DNA of 64,000 nt from Kitagawia praeruptora (GCA_037693485.1 CM075346.1:126840001-126904000); one strand, 5' to 3'. Shown: positions 31,757 through 44,126, numbered from the stretch's first letter. Notes: generated by a model from the letters alone, not told the origin. Program-made: numbers and translations.

Positions 31757-34386
31757 TATTTGGTGTTAGTCCTCTATAATAATATATATAGTATTTTTCT
31801 AATACAACTTGTGATTGTTATAGTTCTTTTCTGGCAGTTAGGGTGGAAGAGGTATTGATCACTGCAGTGAGTTGACAGGATTTGTGTGCCAACAAAATTA
31901 GTAGAGTGGAGATGGAGTAATCTGGTGTATCATGTATCACATTTGTTTTATAAGTACTTGCCACGCCCCATCTTTCTTGCTCAGTAGGGCACGTTTCTGC
32001 AGTTTATATATATACATAAATTAGGTTTCCTGTTTTGACCTCACTTTTTTTCCCCTGCAAAATTTTGGTCTAATTTGCGGAGGTTTAACCTGTTTACGAA
32101 ATTACATTTAAATGCTCGATTTCCTAAGCTCGAACATATAGGTCTGATATTTAAGTGATGTGTCTGGAGCATAGTCCTGGTGAAGTTTTAGTTTAGTTTT
32201 AGATATACAAATGGCAATATCATGATTTAGGAATTTGTGTCGGAGATGGAGAGTCATCGATCAACACGAATTTAGATATGTTTTTTCTTCGAATCAATCT
32301 GTAAAAGAGGTTGAGTTGGATAGTGAGATTTGAGAAGTTAAAGTTTTTATTTCAAGGTTGAAAGATGAGGCAATTCCGCAATAATGTTCTCAACTGCAGA
32401 CTACAGCATGTTGCAGTGAAGTCAACATAGTGACTTTTAGCACCTAAAATGTGAAGCAATGATCAGTCCTGGCTTTATCTTGTGATCTCTTATCTTCCTC
32501 CCAGTTTTGTTCATTCTTCGTCCTCTGTCTGCTTGTAGCCATATCACATTGTACAGGAACATAGATGATAGAAGGCTTGCTTTGTTTCACTTCAAGCAAA
32601 CCTAATGCATAGAATAATTGGATATCTTGCAGAAATTTTATCCCAATTCCTTGATGCATAAAAACATTGCACTGTAACATAAGTTCCGATTCGAGTATCG
32701 TAAGAGGGTTTGCAGAAATAGAATTAAGGTTGGATTGACAAGAATTCGGTAGTTGCAATTGCTTTAATGTTATTGTCGTTAGTACTAATATGACTTCCTC
32801 TGATCTTCCTCTCCCCTGTTATGCAAAGCCAACAAGATTTTGTTACTCTAAATTGTCATGAGCTCATGATGACGGATATAAAGTACTCCTATTCCGGAAA
32901 CATTACACTGAAACATGATTTCTGACATTTGTGAATGGGAACTGGTAAAATGTGATGGATAAGCAGGGATCTTATTGCCCTAGACTGAGTTGTCGCCAAC
33001 TTGATGGAGATCTTGTCTTTATTAGCAGCCCTTCCAAGCTATGGAAGGGGTAACATGTGATATATAAACCGGATTATTATTGCCGTAGACTGGGTTGGTT
33101 CCTTGATGAGGACGATCTTGTCTCCCTTGGAAGACTTCTCGTACTGTCTTTGTTCAGGCAGTTTCCAGTTCAATTATATAATCTCTCAGCCCTAATGTCC
33201 GCACTGCCTTTGTTGAGGCAGTTTCCAGTTCAATTATATCATCTCTCAGCCCTAATGTCCTTCAATATCTCTTTGAGCTATAATAGAAATTATGGTTTGT
33301 TTTTCTCTTTTTGCTATGATATCTCTTTTTACACCTGAGTATTCTGACCCAACTGTACATAGTTATAACTTGTAGACCTCTGCGACAACCAAATGCCCAT
33401 ATCTTTTGTTTTTCCTATGAAATTGTTTACAGGGTGTAGCTTGCGTTTCATGTTGCAAAGTCTGTAACTTGCAAGTAACATTACCACTAAACATTTGTTT
33501 ATTTCAATGGAGCTTGCATTTCTTGAGAATTTAACTAAGCATTCGAATCTAAATTAAAGACCGACCAACAACATGAAAATAAAAATCACACAGGATGAGA
33601 GCACAAAACTTAAGAACTTCCACGAACTCCTCATTTGAGATTTGTATTATCTATTCGTGTTATTTGTAGTCTGTAATACTTTCATATATCGTACCGTGTA
33701 CATCACAAAAATAAAAAAAGAAATGCTGATATGTATCTAATAATACACATAAATCTATTGAATGATGAACTTTCTGGAACGAAAGAAACTCCTTTTCTCC
33801 GATCATTGTATTTCGATACAATTCATTTGCGTGAAGGTAAGTATTGTCAAAAAAAAATAAAAAAAAAAAAAAAAAATCTATTGACGTTATAAACGTAGCA
33901 GGCGATGATTATGATAATTGTTACACAATATCTTACGATAAAATATATCAGTATCATGTATTCACATATAAACACATGTTTTTTATTTGTGCATATCGTA
34001 ATAATACAATCGCATGTAAGGATCTAGGTGTAAAAATCAAACTCAAATAATATTTATAATTGTTTTCACTAACTCGAAATTTATGGAGAACAGATACTCC
34101 ACCCTGTTACCTGTATAAGACACCTGCTAATTAATAAAAAAAATAGTTGTTGTCAAAAAAAAAAAAAAAAAAAATAGTTACCCCTTCCTTAGTTGCGAAG
34201 ATATTTTTGGCATTTTCAGTAAATAAACAATATAAAAATACCCCTACTTTGTTTCACACTTTTACTACATCAACATTCGATCGAGAACAGAACATCCACT
34301 TTCCCAATCAACACACACACACTCATCCCCATCTCTCTCCACACTCCCCGATCTATAGTATACACACAACTATACACACAACCCCC
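31757..34386. other. Intergenic DNA between the BPP1-like and PH genes
   Basis: The first ~250 bp is probably 3' UTR of the BPP1-like gene. A 104-codon minus frame at 32444-32758 has no recognisable family. The pair 32960-33025 and 33065-33125 shares phrases (ATTGCC(C/G)TAGACTG(A/G)GTTG, GATCTTGTCT). GGCAGTTTCCAGTTCAATTA recurs at 33158 and 33220. Poly-A runs near 33850 and 34155 may be retroposition scars. TATAAAAATACCCC near 34232 is a TATA-like candidate for the PH gene. Confidence 0.45.
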
Positions 34387-34851
34387 ATGGCAGCAGCCAG
34401 TCTATGGAGAGCCGTAACAGGCGCACCACCCACCCCATCAGAGTACTCAAACATAGAGTTCTGGTCAACGCCAGAGCGCACAGGATGGTTGACCAAACAA
34501 GGTGAGTACATCAAGACATGGCGACGTCGTTGGTTTGTGTTAAAACAAGGTAAGCTTTTCTGGTTTAAGGAATCTAATATTACTCGTTACTCTGTTCCAC
34601 GTGGCGTTGTCCCTGTGGCTACTTGTCTTACCGTTAAAGGCGCCGAAGATGTTTTACATAAACAATTTGCGTTTGAGTTGTCTACAAGAGACGATACTAT
34701 GTATTTTATTGCGGATTCCGAGAAAGAAAAGGAAGATTGGATTAATTCCATCGGGAGGTCGATTGTTCAGCATTCCATGTCGGTTACGGATAATGAGGTT
34801 GTTGATTATGATAATAATGATCACAATAATAATAATAATAATGCCAAGTGA
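34387..34851 (+). CDS. PH1: PH domain protein, PH1-type
   Basis: Single-exon gene for a 154-residue protein, close to the ~145 residues of Arabidopsis PH1. Start is the ATG in CCCCCATGGCAGC after a CT/CA-rich leader; an in-frame extension upstream lacks a good context and is A-rich. One pleckstrin-homology domain fills residues about 28-130: ERTGWLTKQGEYIKTWRRRW for strands 1-2 with the basic KxnKxR-like phosphoinositide patch, then VLKQGKLFWFKE, and the invariant Trp in EKEDWINSIGRS in the C-terminal helix. The tail is Asn/Asp-rich (AAT-repeat derived). Arabidopsis PH1 binds PI3P on late endosomes and affects NRAMP1 trafficking; this role is assigned by homology. No membrane segment or other domain. 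Confidence 0.92.
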   Translation: MAAASLWRAVTGAPPTPSEYSNIEFWSTPERTGWLTKQGEYIKTWRRRWFVLKQGKLFWFKESNITRYSVPRGVVPVATCLTVKGAEDVLHKQFAFELSTRDDTMYFIADSEKEKEDWINSIGRSIVQHSMSVTDNEVVDYDNNDHNNNNNNAK

Positions 34852-34884
34852 TTTGTGTTTGTGTGTTTGTTTTTAGGTTTTGAT

Positions 34885-35335
34885 GAACTCTTTTGTTTTT
34901 GGTTTTGTTGGTTTTTATGTTTTTGTTGTTGTAAGCGGATCATTGTTTTACGTTTATGATAAAATGAAGTTGTTGCTGTAAAATTTTGCATTTTAGTTTT
35001 GTGAATGTTGTTATTAGGTGAAATTGTAATGTTATTTTTGGATAATTAGTAATCGAGGATAGGATAATAGCTTAGTCGACAAGCTATGTATGCACTTGCT
35101 GTTGTTTAAACAGCTTGTTGCGAATCCTTTTGTTTTTGTGGTTTTTATGTTTTTGTTGTTATTAAGTGGATCGCCCAATTGTTGAATTGTTTAACGTTTA
35201 TGATAAATTGAAGTTTTTGTGTAAAATTTTGATTAGTAGTTATGTGAATGTTGTTATTAGGTGAAATTGAAATGTTGTTTATTGATAATTGGTGATCGAG
35301 GAAAATAGCTTAGTCGAGCACTTGTTGTGAAAACC
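34885..35335. repeat. Tandem duplication of the PH gene 3' flank
   Basis: About 240-bp units: GGTTTTTATGTTTTTGTTGT ... TTTATGATAAA ... GTGAATGTTGTTATTAGGTG ... ATAGCTTAGTCGA appears at roughly 34905-35085 and 35138-35320, diverged by scattered changes. This may duplicate poly(A)/3' UTR sequence. Confidence 0.75.
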
Positions 35336-36389
35336 AACTTGATGGGAAATAATATTCGTAGATGTAGGAGAGATTGTGGTTCAGATTCTATCAATCAGTT
35401 GAAACCCCGGACATACTTGATCTAGAACTTCTGCTCATTTGTTTTCTGTCGATGCCTTGGTGCTCTCATTTTTGTGACCATATCTATTGGCAGATTTGTG
35501 TTTACAACTGTGGTTTTTTTTTTTCTGTGTTTTAGAGCATCTTCAGGTCCCTCTTAAGTGTCCATAGATTTGATTTGTTACACCAATGTTTATGAAAAAA
35601 TTTGATGTATATATGATCTTTGTAATAATGGTAGAATCCAGTAAAAAATTGTTTTTGTAGCAAACCTCTGTTTACCCAAATATATTATTTTTTCCTACTA
35701 TGGAGTGCCTTTTTTTTCAGCTTCTTGAAAAAATTGAATTTTTTTACCCAAAAATCGGGACCTTTTATAGGAACAACCTCTTTTGGGGGGACAATGCTAA
35801 TGTCTGCATACATCTTACTTATTTAGCTTATGCTCTTTCTCGTGAGTTGCAGTACGTCTTGTTTCTGTAATCATATTTGTGAGTGGAACATTTTTAGTTT
35901 GGTTTGGTTAAAACTTTTCAATAGTTTCTGATTGTGTGGTATCATGGGTAGAGATAGCTTCGCCCAAAACTTTAAGGCTAGAGATTGTTTAGAAAGGAAA
36001 AAAAGATTTCAAGTTCCTGTCTACTGTTGGCTGCTCTGTTTATGAGTTTAAGCCTTACTGCTGCCCCCACTTCATTATTTTCTTGGCTGGATGAGTTGGC
36101 CTGACTCGCCTTCATCAATGTGCAAATATAATCGTTGTGTAATTGATGATTGCAGCTCTCGACCAGCCCATCAATCTGTCTTGTCATGTGGTATATGATA
36201 AGGAATTGTTCTTGTTCAGGTTGGGATGAGTTAATGATTTCGCCAGCATTTGCTTACTCTGCTGGTCCACGTCCAAGTCATTATAACTTGCAAAATTAAC
36301 ATAACAGATGATCATAGTTTTGGGGGGAGAAAACAAGTGGAAAGACTAAAGAGTATGCTGAAATGATAAGAAAAATGCTAGAACTTCGA
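35336..36389. other. Intergenic DNA
   Basis: No gene recognised. A 69-codon minus frame (35978-36187) with NEVGAAVRLK-like residues is unassigned. Confidence 0.4.
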
Positions 36390-36570
36390 GTACTCCCTCT
36401 GAATCCATGGCGTTTTAGCATCCTGTACAGGAACCTTGTGTCGTATCGGGTTCCTGTTGGGAAAACGGTACTGAGAGCGAGTGCATTTTCCATATCACTG
36501 AAAAAGGATACAACCCCAAATCCCCCGCTGTAAGGCCCCTTGGTCTTTCTTTTTCTGCTGAATGACCAAG
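36390..36570 (-). pseudogene. Decayed copy of the anthranilate synthase last exon
   Basis: Minus-strand sequence around 36410-36545 aligns with the middle of the last ASA exon at 37200-37345. In three shifted frames one reads GPYSGGFGVVSF, DMENALALSTVFPTGTRYDT and a C-terminal fragment, compared with GPYSGGFGGISYSGDMEIAL in the real gene. Frames are broken and nothing else of the gene is present. It lies 0.5 kb downstream of the ASA stop in the same orientation, as expected for a partial tandem duplication. Confidence 0.82.
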
Positions 36571-37061
36571 TACACAAAAATATGATACAAATAATAACCC
36601 AGCTCCTGTGGTCAACTGAACTACAGACTACACAATCAAACCTTAACAGCATGACCAAGCATACAACAGTTCTGCAAAGCAAACTATTAACCCCTTTCTC
36701 TTCGTAACAAGATGACGAGAGATCGAACCCCAGATGGGGCAGGGGACTGACCAGACTTTTACCAAAAACAGTTTACTAACTAAATGGGACTTGCAGTGAG
36801 AAGAAAAGCATTTACAGATTTCCCACGAAACTAAATAGAACACAAAACTGGAAAGAAAATTCAAAATTTAATATAACATGGAAATGAAAGCAACATATTT
36901 TCAAAGTATACTTCCAGTAACATCCTCCTGAGGTCCTAAGATTGAAGATACGCTTGATTTCTACATGTTATATTAAAGTTCAGCAGAAAACCTTTATGTT
37001 GCTCCTGTTTAATCTAAATCCATCGCCATACATAAGTCAGATGTGTTGTATTAAACATCAT
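36571..37061 (-). other. Probable 3' UTR/downstream region of ASA
   Basis: Non-coding DNA between the ASA stop and the decayed exon copy. The first few hundred bases after the stop (down from 37061) are probably the transcript 3' end. No clear poly(A) signal assigned. Confidence 0.4.
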
Positions 37062-40000
37062 TTAACTCAAAAAAGCTGACTCTGCCAAGTCGATTGCACG
37101 AGCAAGACCAGCAGTTTTGTTTTCACACTCTTGATGTTCGTCTTCTGGATTGCTGTCTGCCACTATCCCAGCCCCAGCTTGAAGGTAGGCAACCCATTCT
37201 TGGCGTTTGTTATCATCCTTGTACGAGTACATTGTGTCATAACGAGCTCCTGTTGGGAACACAATGGTCCTTAGAGCTAATGCGATTTCCATATCACCAG
37301 AGTACGATATACCTCCAAAGCCCCCACTGTAGGGCCCCCGTCTTGTTACTTCAAACTGATCAATCAACTCCATTGCCTTCACCTATTTTTTAAGAATTGC
37401 AATCACCGACTAAAGTTATACAAGAAATCTGAATATTAAATTGATAGAAAGATGAAACAAAATGAAGGGAGTCAATGTTTTTACAACTAATGATCCAAAA
37501 TTGACTTGTGTAAAATACTGCGGATATAGGGTTGTTTATGAATTTATTCTTCTGGCCTTAATGGAACTAAACATGATAAAATCAAGCAAAACAAACTTGT
37601 GTTCTTGACCATTTAAAATCAAAGGATTCAAGTATAAAGTTGCGGGGATATTAAAAAATTTAAACAAGTGAAACTGATGTAAAAGAGAACAAAGGTGATG
37701 TAGAAATAACCTTTGGTGCTCCACTAACAGTTCCAACAGGTAATGCAGCACGAAGAGCATCCCACGAACTTAAATGATCAAGCAGCTCTCCAGTAACCTG
37801 TGTATATATAAGAAATACAACATAGATTTCACCAAGATAAGCATTTATAATGCTTTTCATAGCTTTGAGGCATTATAAGCATGAAGTACCTTACAATCAG
37901 CCTTTAGAGTATGTAAAACAATGGCCTAGGTTCTTTATATATAACAAACAATGCATAAGAATCCTTTGTTGACAACTTCTATGCACCACTTCCACATAAA
38001 AATGAAAATTTTCACCAATCATTTTCATTTGATAGGAAGTCTCCAGATTCTATTCTAGGAGCAAGTCCAAACTGTTTTTAACATATAACAAAAAAAAATA
38101 TTTTAAGAGGGGGTGGAGATAGTTCTTGATCGATTCTTTTCTAGGTCTGGTTCCAAGGTGATTGGGTGCAAAAATGTATCAACAACTTGGAGGTGCAACA
38201 ACCGACTCTCAAATCATATGAGCTAAGTATCTGGTGCAGATACATTTGGTGCATTTCAAAAAGAAAAGGCTGAAATATAATAAATATGAGAAATATATTT
38301 ATCATGGCTAATTACTCTGTAAAACTGCTTCAGGTTATGTAAAGCATCCTTGCAAATCTCTACATGGTACATACTGATGACTCCATTGTTAAAAACTCAG
38401 GTGGCCCGGTCTAGATTTGCTCCTAAAGCTAGAACAGGTCTAGATTTAATTCTTGCCTAAAAAAAAAATCTCATTCCACTAATAAAATACTAGCGCTTAC
38501 CGTGGAGCTGATGTGCATCACATGAGAGTAGCGTTCAACAGTCATCAACTTCTCGACATTCACAGAACCGGATTTCGAGATCTACATCAATTACTAATTT
38601 CACATTAAACGAGACACGGTGACAATTCACATATGAGCATCAATATTTATATCCCTAAATGCTTAACACTCCTTAATTTTGAAGATACGTAATAGAAGCG
38701 GTCAAACTGTTTAAATGAGTTGTCAGTACAGATAGAGGGTAAAGCTGAACCAAAATGAGGCGCAATGCGCAACAAATATTTTCAGACATCTTACCTAATA
38801 CCTAATGCTTTACACTAATTATCTTTCAACAGAAATTATAATGCCTAATGATGGTAAGATATTAATGTGCATAGATGCGGTCAAACTGTTCAAATGAGTT
38901 GTCACCAATATACAGATAGTCAGGTGAGAGTATAAAGCTGACCCAAAATGAGGCGCAATGCGCAACAAATTTTTTCAGACATCTTACCTAATACCTAATG
39001 CTTTACGCTAATTATCTTTCAACGAAAATTGTAATGCCTAATGATGGTAAGATATTAAAACCGAAAAATTGATCATGAAACAAATGGACAATGTCCCAAG
39101 TGTACATTCTAGGCTAGAGGTGAACTAACTAAAGTGTCCACTGTCCACAAAAACGGAACATATAGGAGGTACCTTCCCGACATCGTTACGTCCCAAATCA
39201 ACCAGCATGATATGCTCTGCACATTGTTTTCCATCCTTAAGTAGCTGCATTTCTTGTATCTGATCTTCCTCCGAAGTCTTCCCTCTTCTAGTAGTGCCAG
39301 CCAGAGGTCGATTAACAATCTTCCTCTGTCAAAAATCACAATATGTGCTGCTTTAGAATATTAACATTATGCATCATGACTGGCATGAAACAAAATGAAT
39401 TATAATATTCCATTAATTCGTTTATCTTATATTAGTTTATATTCTCTCTCTCTCTCTCTCTAAAGTAACAATCTTAGACAATTGTAGTATGGATAAAATT
39501 TGCATACCTTCTTTACACTAGTAAGTATTTCGGGGCTTGAAGAAACCAGAATACACCCTCTAGCCTGATAAGATATGATTTGAAGATTGAGAATATTTTT
39601 TAGTACAAAGAAAAAACTGCAGGATTGGTAGTTTTGAGAAACATACTTGCAGGTAAGTCATATATGGACTTGGATTCACCACTCTCAATGCCCTATAGAC
39701 TTCAAAAGGATCTGCAAATGTTCGGCGCTCAAAGCGTTGACTTAAAACAATCTGGAAAATGTCCCCCGAAAGAATATGTTCTTTTGCCTGTACTACTGCA
39801 TTCCTGTACTCTTCACTTGTCATGTTAGCCTTTTTCGGGGAATCCCCGAATTGGTGAGTGCATAACTCGATGGAACCTGGAGATAGCCTCGGGCTAACAA
39901 TTAAATCAGATATTAATGTTAATTGAAAAGCCTTCTGTAATCCAATTATGCAGTGCAAAAATTTAAAGATGGTAACTTACGTATCAATATCTTGTACTTT

Positions 40001-43000
40001 GGACACGAGTGCCTCCAAGCGATCCATCCCATCTTGGTAGGCTTTCTCAACAGATGGATAGCGATCAACCCGGACCCAGTGAATCACAAAAGCTTTCTGA
40101 CAGTCAAGATGTCAAAAAAACACTTACAAACTATTACAAAAATTGATAGAGAAAACAGTAACAATGATCTTCAAAGGGAGGATAGCTGTGGAGATGACTT
40201 GGTGAAGGATATTTAGCTGGTTCTATAGCATTCCTTAAGATTGACTCAAGGTTGTTGCTAAACAGCAGCTAATTCAGGGTAATTGACCTACTGCAGTCTG
40301 GTAAAATATTTTCTTACCGGCAGCACTTTGTTTTCTAAAGTCCAGTGTTTAATTTGTAGAATGTTGGAGAATTATTAGGGAATTTACCTATGTTTAAAAA
40401 TTGAACATTTTTCTCACTTAAGTAGTTGTACAAATTACTGAAGGTTATCTTGACAAAAAAACCAGGCTTAAGTAAGTCTTTTATCTATGAAGTATAAACT
40501 TACTTTCTACTACTCTTCACTTGTATTTTAATTCTTTATCTTGTCAATTAATTGTCAAGAAAGGCCTCCAGTAGAATTTTCTTAACAAGTGAGAAGGAAG
40601 AAGTAACAACTCGCAAAGATGATATGCGCAGTGTACTTTTAATTCTCTACTGACTAATAGTACGATGTTTAACGGGGTCTACACTCAGTACGTAATTTTC
40701 GTACAAACGAATTAGGTATTTATGTTGAGGAGTGATCAAACAGTGGAGTTGTGCTTAGTTTAAATAACTTCTCTTAGGTATTTAGTTTAGCCTTGCATAT
40801 CCCGTGTAAGAGCTCACCCATATTTTAATTTCCCAAGAGTACCTTCTCCACATGATCAAACACAATCACATCATCATAGAGTCCTAGATGAATGTCTGCA
40901 AGATTTCTGTCATCCAGTGGTGCTTTTGAGAATGGAATCTTCTTCTTCTCTGAGTAGCGAACTGTATCATACGAGAAATAACCAACCCACCCACCTGTTC
41001 AGGTTAATCAATAGAAGGACAGCGTAAGTAACTACAAGATATTGTTAACATATTTAGAAATTACAAGACAAAATTCTTCTCTGTAAACGTAAAATTTAAA
41101 CAAGATGAAGATGTACATACTTGATGTGAGCTAGACAACATAGTAATCACTCAAATTGAAGATGATGTATGTTTGTCACATTACTTTTATACATTCAATT
41201 TTTCTGTATCAACTCATGTAACATAAAAATCGAAATTGAGTTGTTTCTGTAGTACACAAGTTCTAGGAGGTCTGTCCATATAGAATCTTTTTGGAAGCGA
41301 TGACGAAAGAAAAGTTCCTTTTTTCCCATTGAAATTTTTTCTTATTTAAAACTGTAACATAATGAAAGAATCTAATATTACACTAATCCCCATGTAACCA
41401 CATTGCTGCGCTCCGCCTTATGGTAGACATTGAAGGATGAAAGCGAAAACAAAAGCCCTCTTACAAGTGAGACCTCAGTGAAGATTGCTTAGAGCTATCC
41501 AGACCCCAGTGTAGGAGACGTACAGCTCCATCGTGTGAGGCTGACAATCCCTACCCAACTGGGGTCACCTATGCAAGGTTAGAGATTTTGCAGTTTTTTC
41601 ACTTCCTTGCTAAGGTCAATTTAATGATTTTTGACAAATAATTATCCCATCCCATTTATAGGTACATGTACATCATACGTTGACTAATTAATGTTCTACT
41701 TTCAGAACAAACATAATAAGGCTAATTAATCACTATAATTGGTTCACCACAATCTTCTTACCACAAAATGCATCCGGAAGTTCATCAAGAAGTTGTGGCT
41801 TCCAACCCTCAGAAATACTTCTCGGAATCTCCATAGGATCATCTACAACCTTCTCCGTCAATCGCCCTTCCTCATGATCCATTATGGTAACTCTGTTATC
41901 TTTAGCTACAACTTCCATTGTTGGCTGAGAACCAACAACACTATAACGTCCCTAAAAAGCAAATTCAACAAGAAAAAAGATATACAAAATTATATAAAAG
42001 ACACTAAGCTACTAAAACAAATATTTTGCAAATAATGCAATAAAAATTAATGAACATTTTTTGCTCTTTCTTACAACACTGGAAGTTTGCAGACCAGGCT
42101 GAACGGACTCAAAAAGAAAACTAGGAGCTTCACGATCATCTTCTTTCACCAAACAACGATAAGCAAGAACCGGAGTCAAGTGATCAGCAAATATGCATCT
42201 GTGAAGTGGAATTAAATTCCCCATTTGTGAAGCTTCCGTAAATTTAACCTCATCCGCAACTAAAACACAAACGTAAACATCAGTATTAGCAACTTAACAA
42301 TGCAAAGTAACAACAACAATATACCTTAATTATTATTATCCACCAACTCGATCAACAAAAACATTGCAAAAGTGATTCAAATGAATCAGATATTATGTTC
42401 GCCTTATTTCCGAAATCTTAACTAATCAAATCAACAACAATTTTATGCATTAAAAAAAAAATTGTGCTACTTTTCCCCTTGTTTTTTCTAAACATTGTAA
42501 CATGATATGATATGCCTAGTAACGAACTACAGGTAAAAAGTCAGAAATGTTAGTTATCAAATACCTGCAAAAAATAGTACTATTATGTCTAGTTACCAAA
42601 TCTACTTATATTTAGTTACACAAAAATTGCAAAAATTCACAAATATTATTTCTAATCATAAAACATTATGCTTCTTACCAAAAACGTGCAAAAATTCGCA
42701 AATATAATATCCAGTTACCAAACATTACTTATATTTAGTTAAAAAAAAAGTGCAAAAACTCAAAAATATTATGTCTAGTTACAAAAAAAATTGCTGGTCA
42801 CGAAACACGTGCAAAAAGTCAAAATGCACCGATAATAAAAAAAAACATGGGAAGTTGTAAAAACTTATAAGCGCACATATAATAAACATAGAGCAAGCAT
42901 ATACGAGTACTAGTGTAGAGGTGTAGAAAGAGACCTTGATAGGGAGATTGAACAGCTCGGCATTGAGGAAAGACAGGGAGGGTGAGTGAAGGGTAAGAAA

Positions 43001-43094
43001 TGGAACATTTTCCGATTGAAAAAGAGGTGGCCGGAAGTAGAGATTTGCGTTGAGTTGAAGGAAAAAAACGGGGAGATATAGATAGGGCTTGCAT
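37062..43094 (-). CDS. ASA1: Anthranilate synthase alpha subunit, plastidial
   Basis: Eleven exons on the minus strand: 43094-42935, 42259-42075, 41951-41762, 40994-40843, 40096-39981, 39893-39647, 39564-39508, 39325-39173, 38581-38501, 37797-37711 and 37382-37062. All junctions are GT/AG and in phase; the product is about 582 residues. The enzyme makes anthranilate from chorismate with ammonia supplied by the beta subunit, the first committed tryptophan step, in plastids. Residues 1-54 are Ser/Arg/Pro-rich with no acid residue: a transit peptide. The N-terminal regulatory domain has LTPVLAYRCL and SFLFESVQPG, the tryptophan feedback region. The chorismate-binding domain shows GDIFQIVLSQRFERR, NPSPYMTYLQ, RPLAGTTRRGK, LVDLGRNDVG, VERYSHVMHISS, ALPVGTVSGAPK and GPYSGGFGG. 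Everything looks intact. I cannot tell ASA1 from ASA2. Confidence 0.95.
38690..39062. repeat. ~180-bp tandem duplication in ASA intron 8
   Basis: GCGGTCAAACTGTTTAAATG through CCTAATGATGGTAAGATATTAA occurs at about 38697-38872 and again 38877-39057, with small differences such as an inserted ATACAGATAG block. Wholly intronic. The two intact copies of AGGCGCAATGCGCAACAAAT include an 8-10 bp palindrome (TGCGCAAC flank). Confidence 0.85.
39441..39462. repeat. CT microsatellite in an ASA intron
   Basis: About ten TC units in the intron between exons 7 and 8. Confidence 0.9.
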
Positions 43095-43260
43095 TTTCGT
43101 ATATTAGCGACGGAGAGAGAGAGAGAGAGAGGGAGGGAGGGAGAGAGGAGAGTTGAAGGAGGTGTACTTGTTTTTTCAGTTCAAGTATAAATAACGGTAG
43201 CTACCTAGTAGTAGAGAGAGGTGAGGAGTGTTTTATTACTCGGTCGGCTCATTCCAAATA
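43095..43260 (-). promoter_or_regulatory. ASA 5' leader and proximal promoter with GAGA tract
   Basis: Immediately upstream of the ASA start, 43109-43157 is a GA/GGA-rich run on the forward strand (CT-rich in the sense strand), a common plant 5' UTR feature. A TATA-like TTATTTATAC (sense) lies near 43187-43197, about 95-100 bp before the ATG. Promoter activity is inference. Confidence 0.5.
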
Positions 43261-43383
43261 TTTAATTTTTGAATACTTTCTTTTTCATATTTACTACTGT
43301 TCCTATCCAAATTCATATTCATATCCAATATTCTTTCCTATAATCTATATTGTGCTCTCACTTTCTCCTTTTTTTTATTTTAA

Positions 43384-44023
43384 AAAGATATCTTGGCCAT
43401 TATTCTAGAGAGGTATGAGAAAACTACTAATTTTATATGATTTTATAGTAGAATCAAATTTTAATTTTTGGTTCTATAAAAAAAGACCAATTTTTTTGGT
43501 TCTAAAAAAAAAACTACTGATTCTCTAACAGAACCATGCTGACGTGACATTATTGCTGACGTGGTACTGCTGACGTCAGCTGCCACGTCATCACTGTTGA
43601 CGTGGCAGTGCCACATCATCAATGATGGTGTCACTAATGATGCGGCACTGATACGTGGCACTGCCACGTCAGCAGTGATGGCGTGGCACTGACACTACCA
43701 CATCATCAACGATGGTGTCACTAATGATGTGGCACTGATACGTGGCACTGCCACGTCAGCAGTGATGACGTGGCACTGACACGTGTCACTACCATGTCAT
43801 CAGTGATGACGTGACAGTGTCACGTCAGTAGTGATGTGGCGGCGCGATTTTTTTTTTTTTGAAAAAATATTTTTGGAAAAAGAAATTTAAAAAAAATTGG
43901 TTCTGTTGCAGAATCAGAAAAAATATATGGTGATTCTACTATAAAATCATATAAAATTAGTAGTTTTCTCATATTCTCTATATAACAAGGTTCTCTCTAG
44001 AAGGGACTCAAGATATCTTTATT
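43384..44023. mobile_element. Inverted-repeat element packed with ACGT motifs, upstream of ASA
   Basis: Termini AAAGATATCTTG (left) and CAAGATATCTTT (right), with an inner inverted repeat TATGAGAAAACTACTAATTT ... TATGATTTTATAGTAGAATC (43412-43455) mirrored at 43934-43976. A TTCTAGAGAG block is also mirrored. The core (43535-43830) is a G/C-richer run of imperfect palindromes. No transposase; target duplication not resolved. It sits about 0.3-0.9 kb upstream of the ASA start codon. Confidence 0.75.
43540..43826. promoter_or_regulatory. Cluster of 13 ACGT cores
   Basis: ACGT occurs at 43542, 43559, 43573, 43585, 43600, 43653, 43666, 43740, 43753, 43768, 43781, 43809 and 43822, in TGACGT, CCACGTCA, ACGTGGCA and CACGTG contexts. 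These resemble bZIP sites (as-1, ABRE, G-box). An 87-bp unit (43651 to 43738, three times 29) is repeated. Binding is not shown. Confidence 0.6.
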
Positions 44024-44126
44024 AGTATAGTCAATTGTCAAATGTTTTTGTGATATCAAGTGTAACGGCCAAAAAAGTTATACTAGGTAACACCTAAAAG
44101 TTATAAACAAATTATTTGAAAGTGTT

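Noticed and set aside
32444..32758. 104-residue minus-strand frame between the BPP1-like and PH genes
   Set aside because: No recognisable family, no splice support and no promoter context; left as unassigned intergenic sequence.
36385..36400. Stowaway-like TACTCCCTCTG near the ASA exon copy
   Set aside because: Only one terminus-like phrase is present with no matching inverted end nearby; chance match.
36296..36682. 128-residue minus-strand frame as a gene
   Set aside because: Only the GPYSGGFG-bearing part is meaningful, and it is the decayed ASA exon copy; the rest is frameshifted or non-coding.
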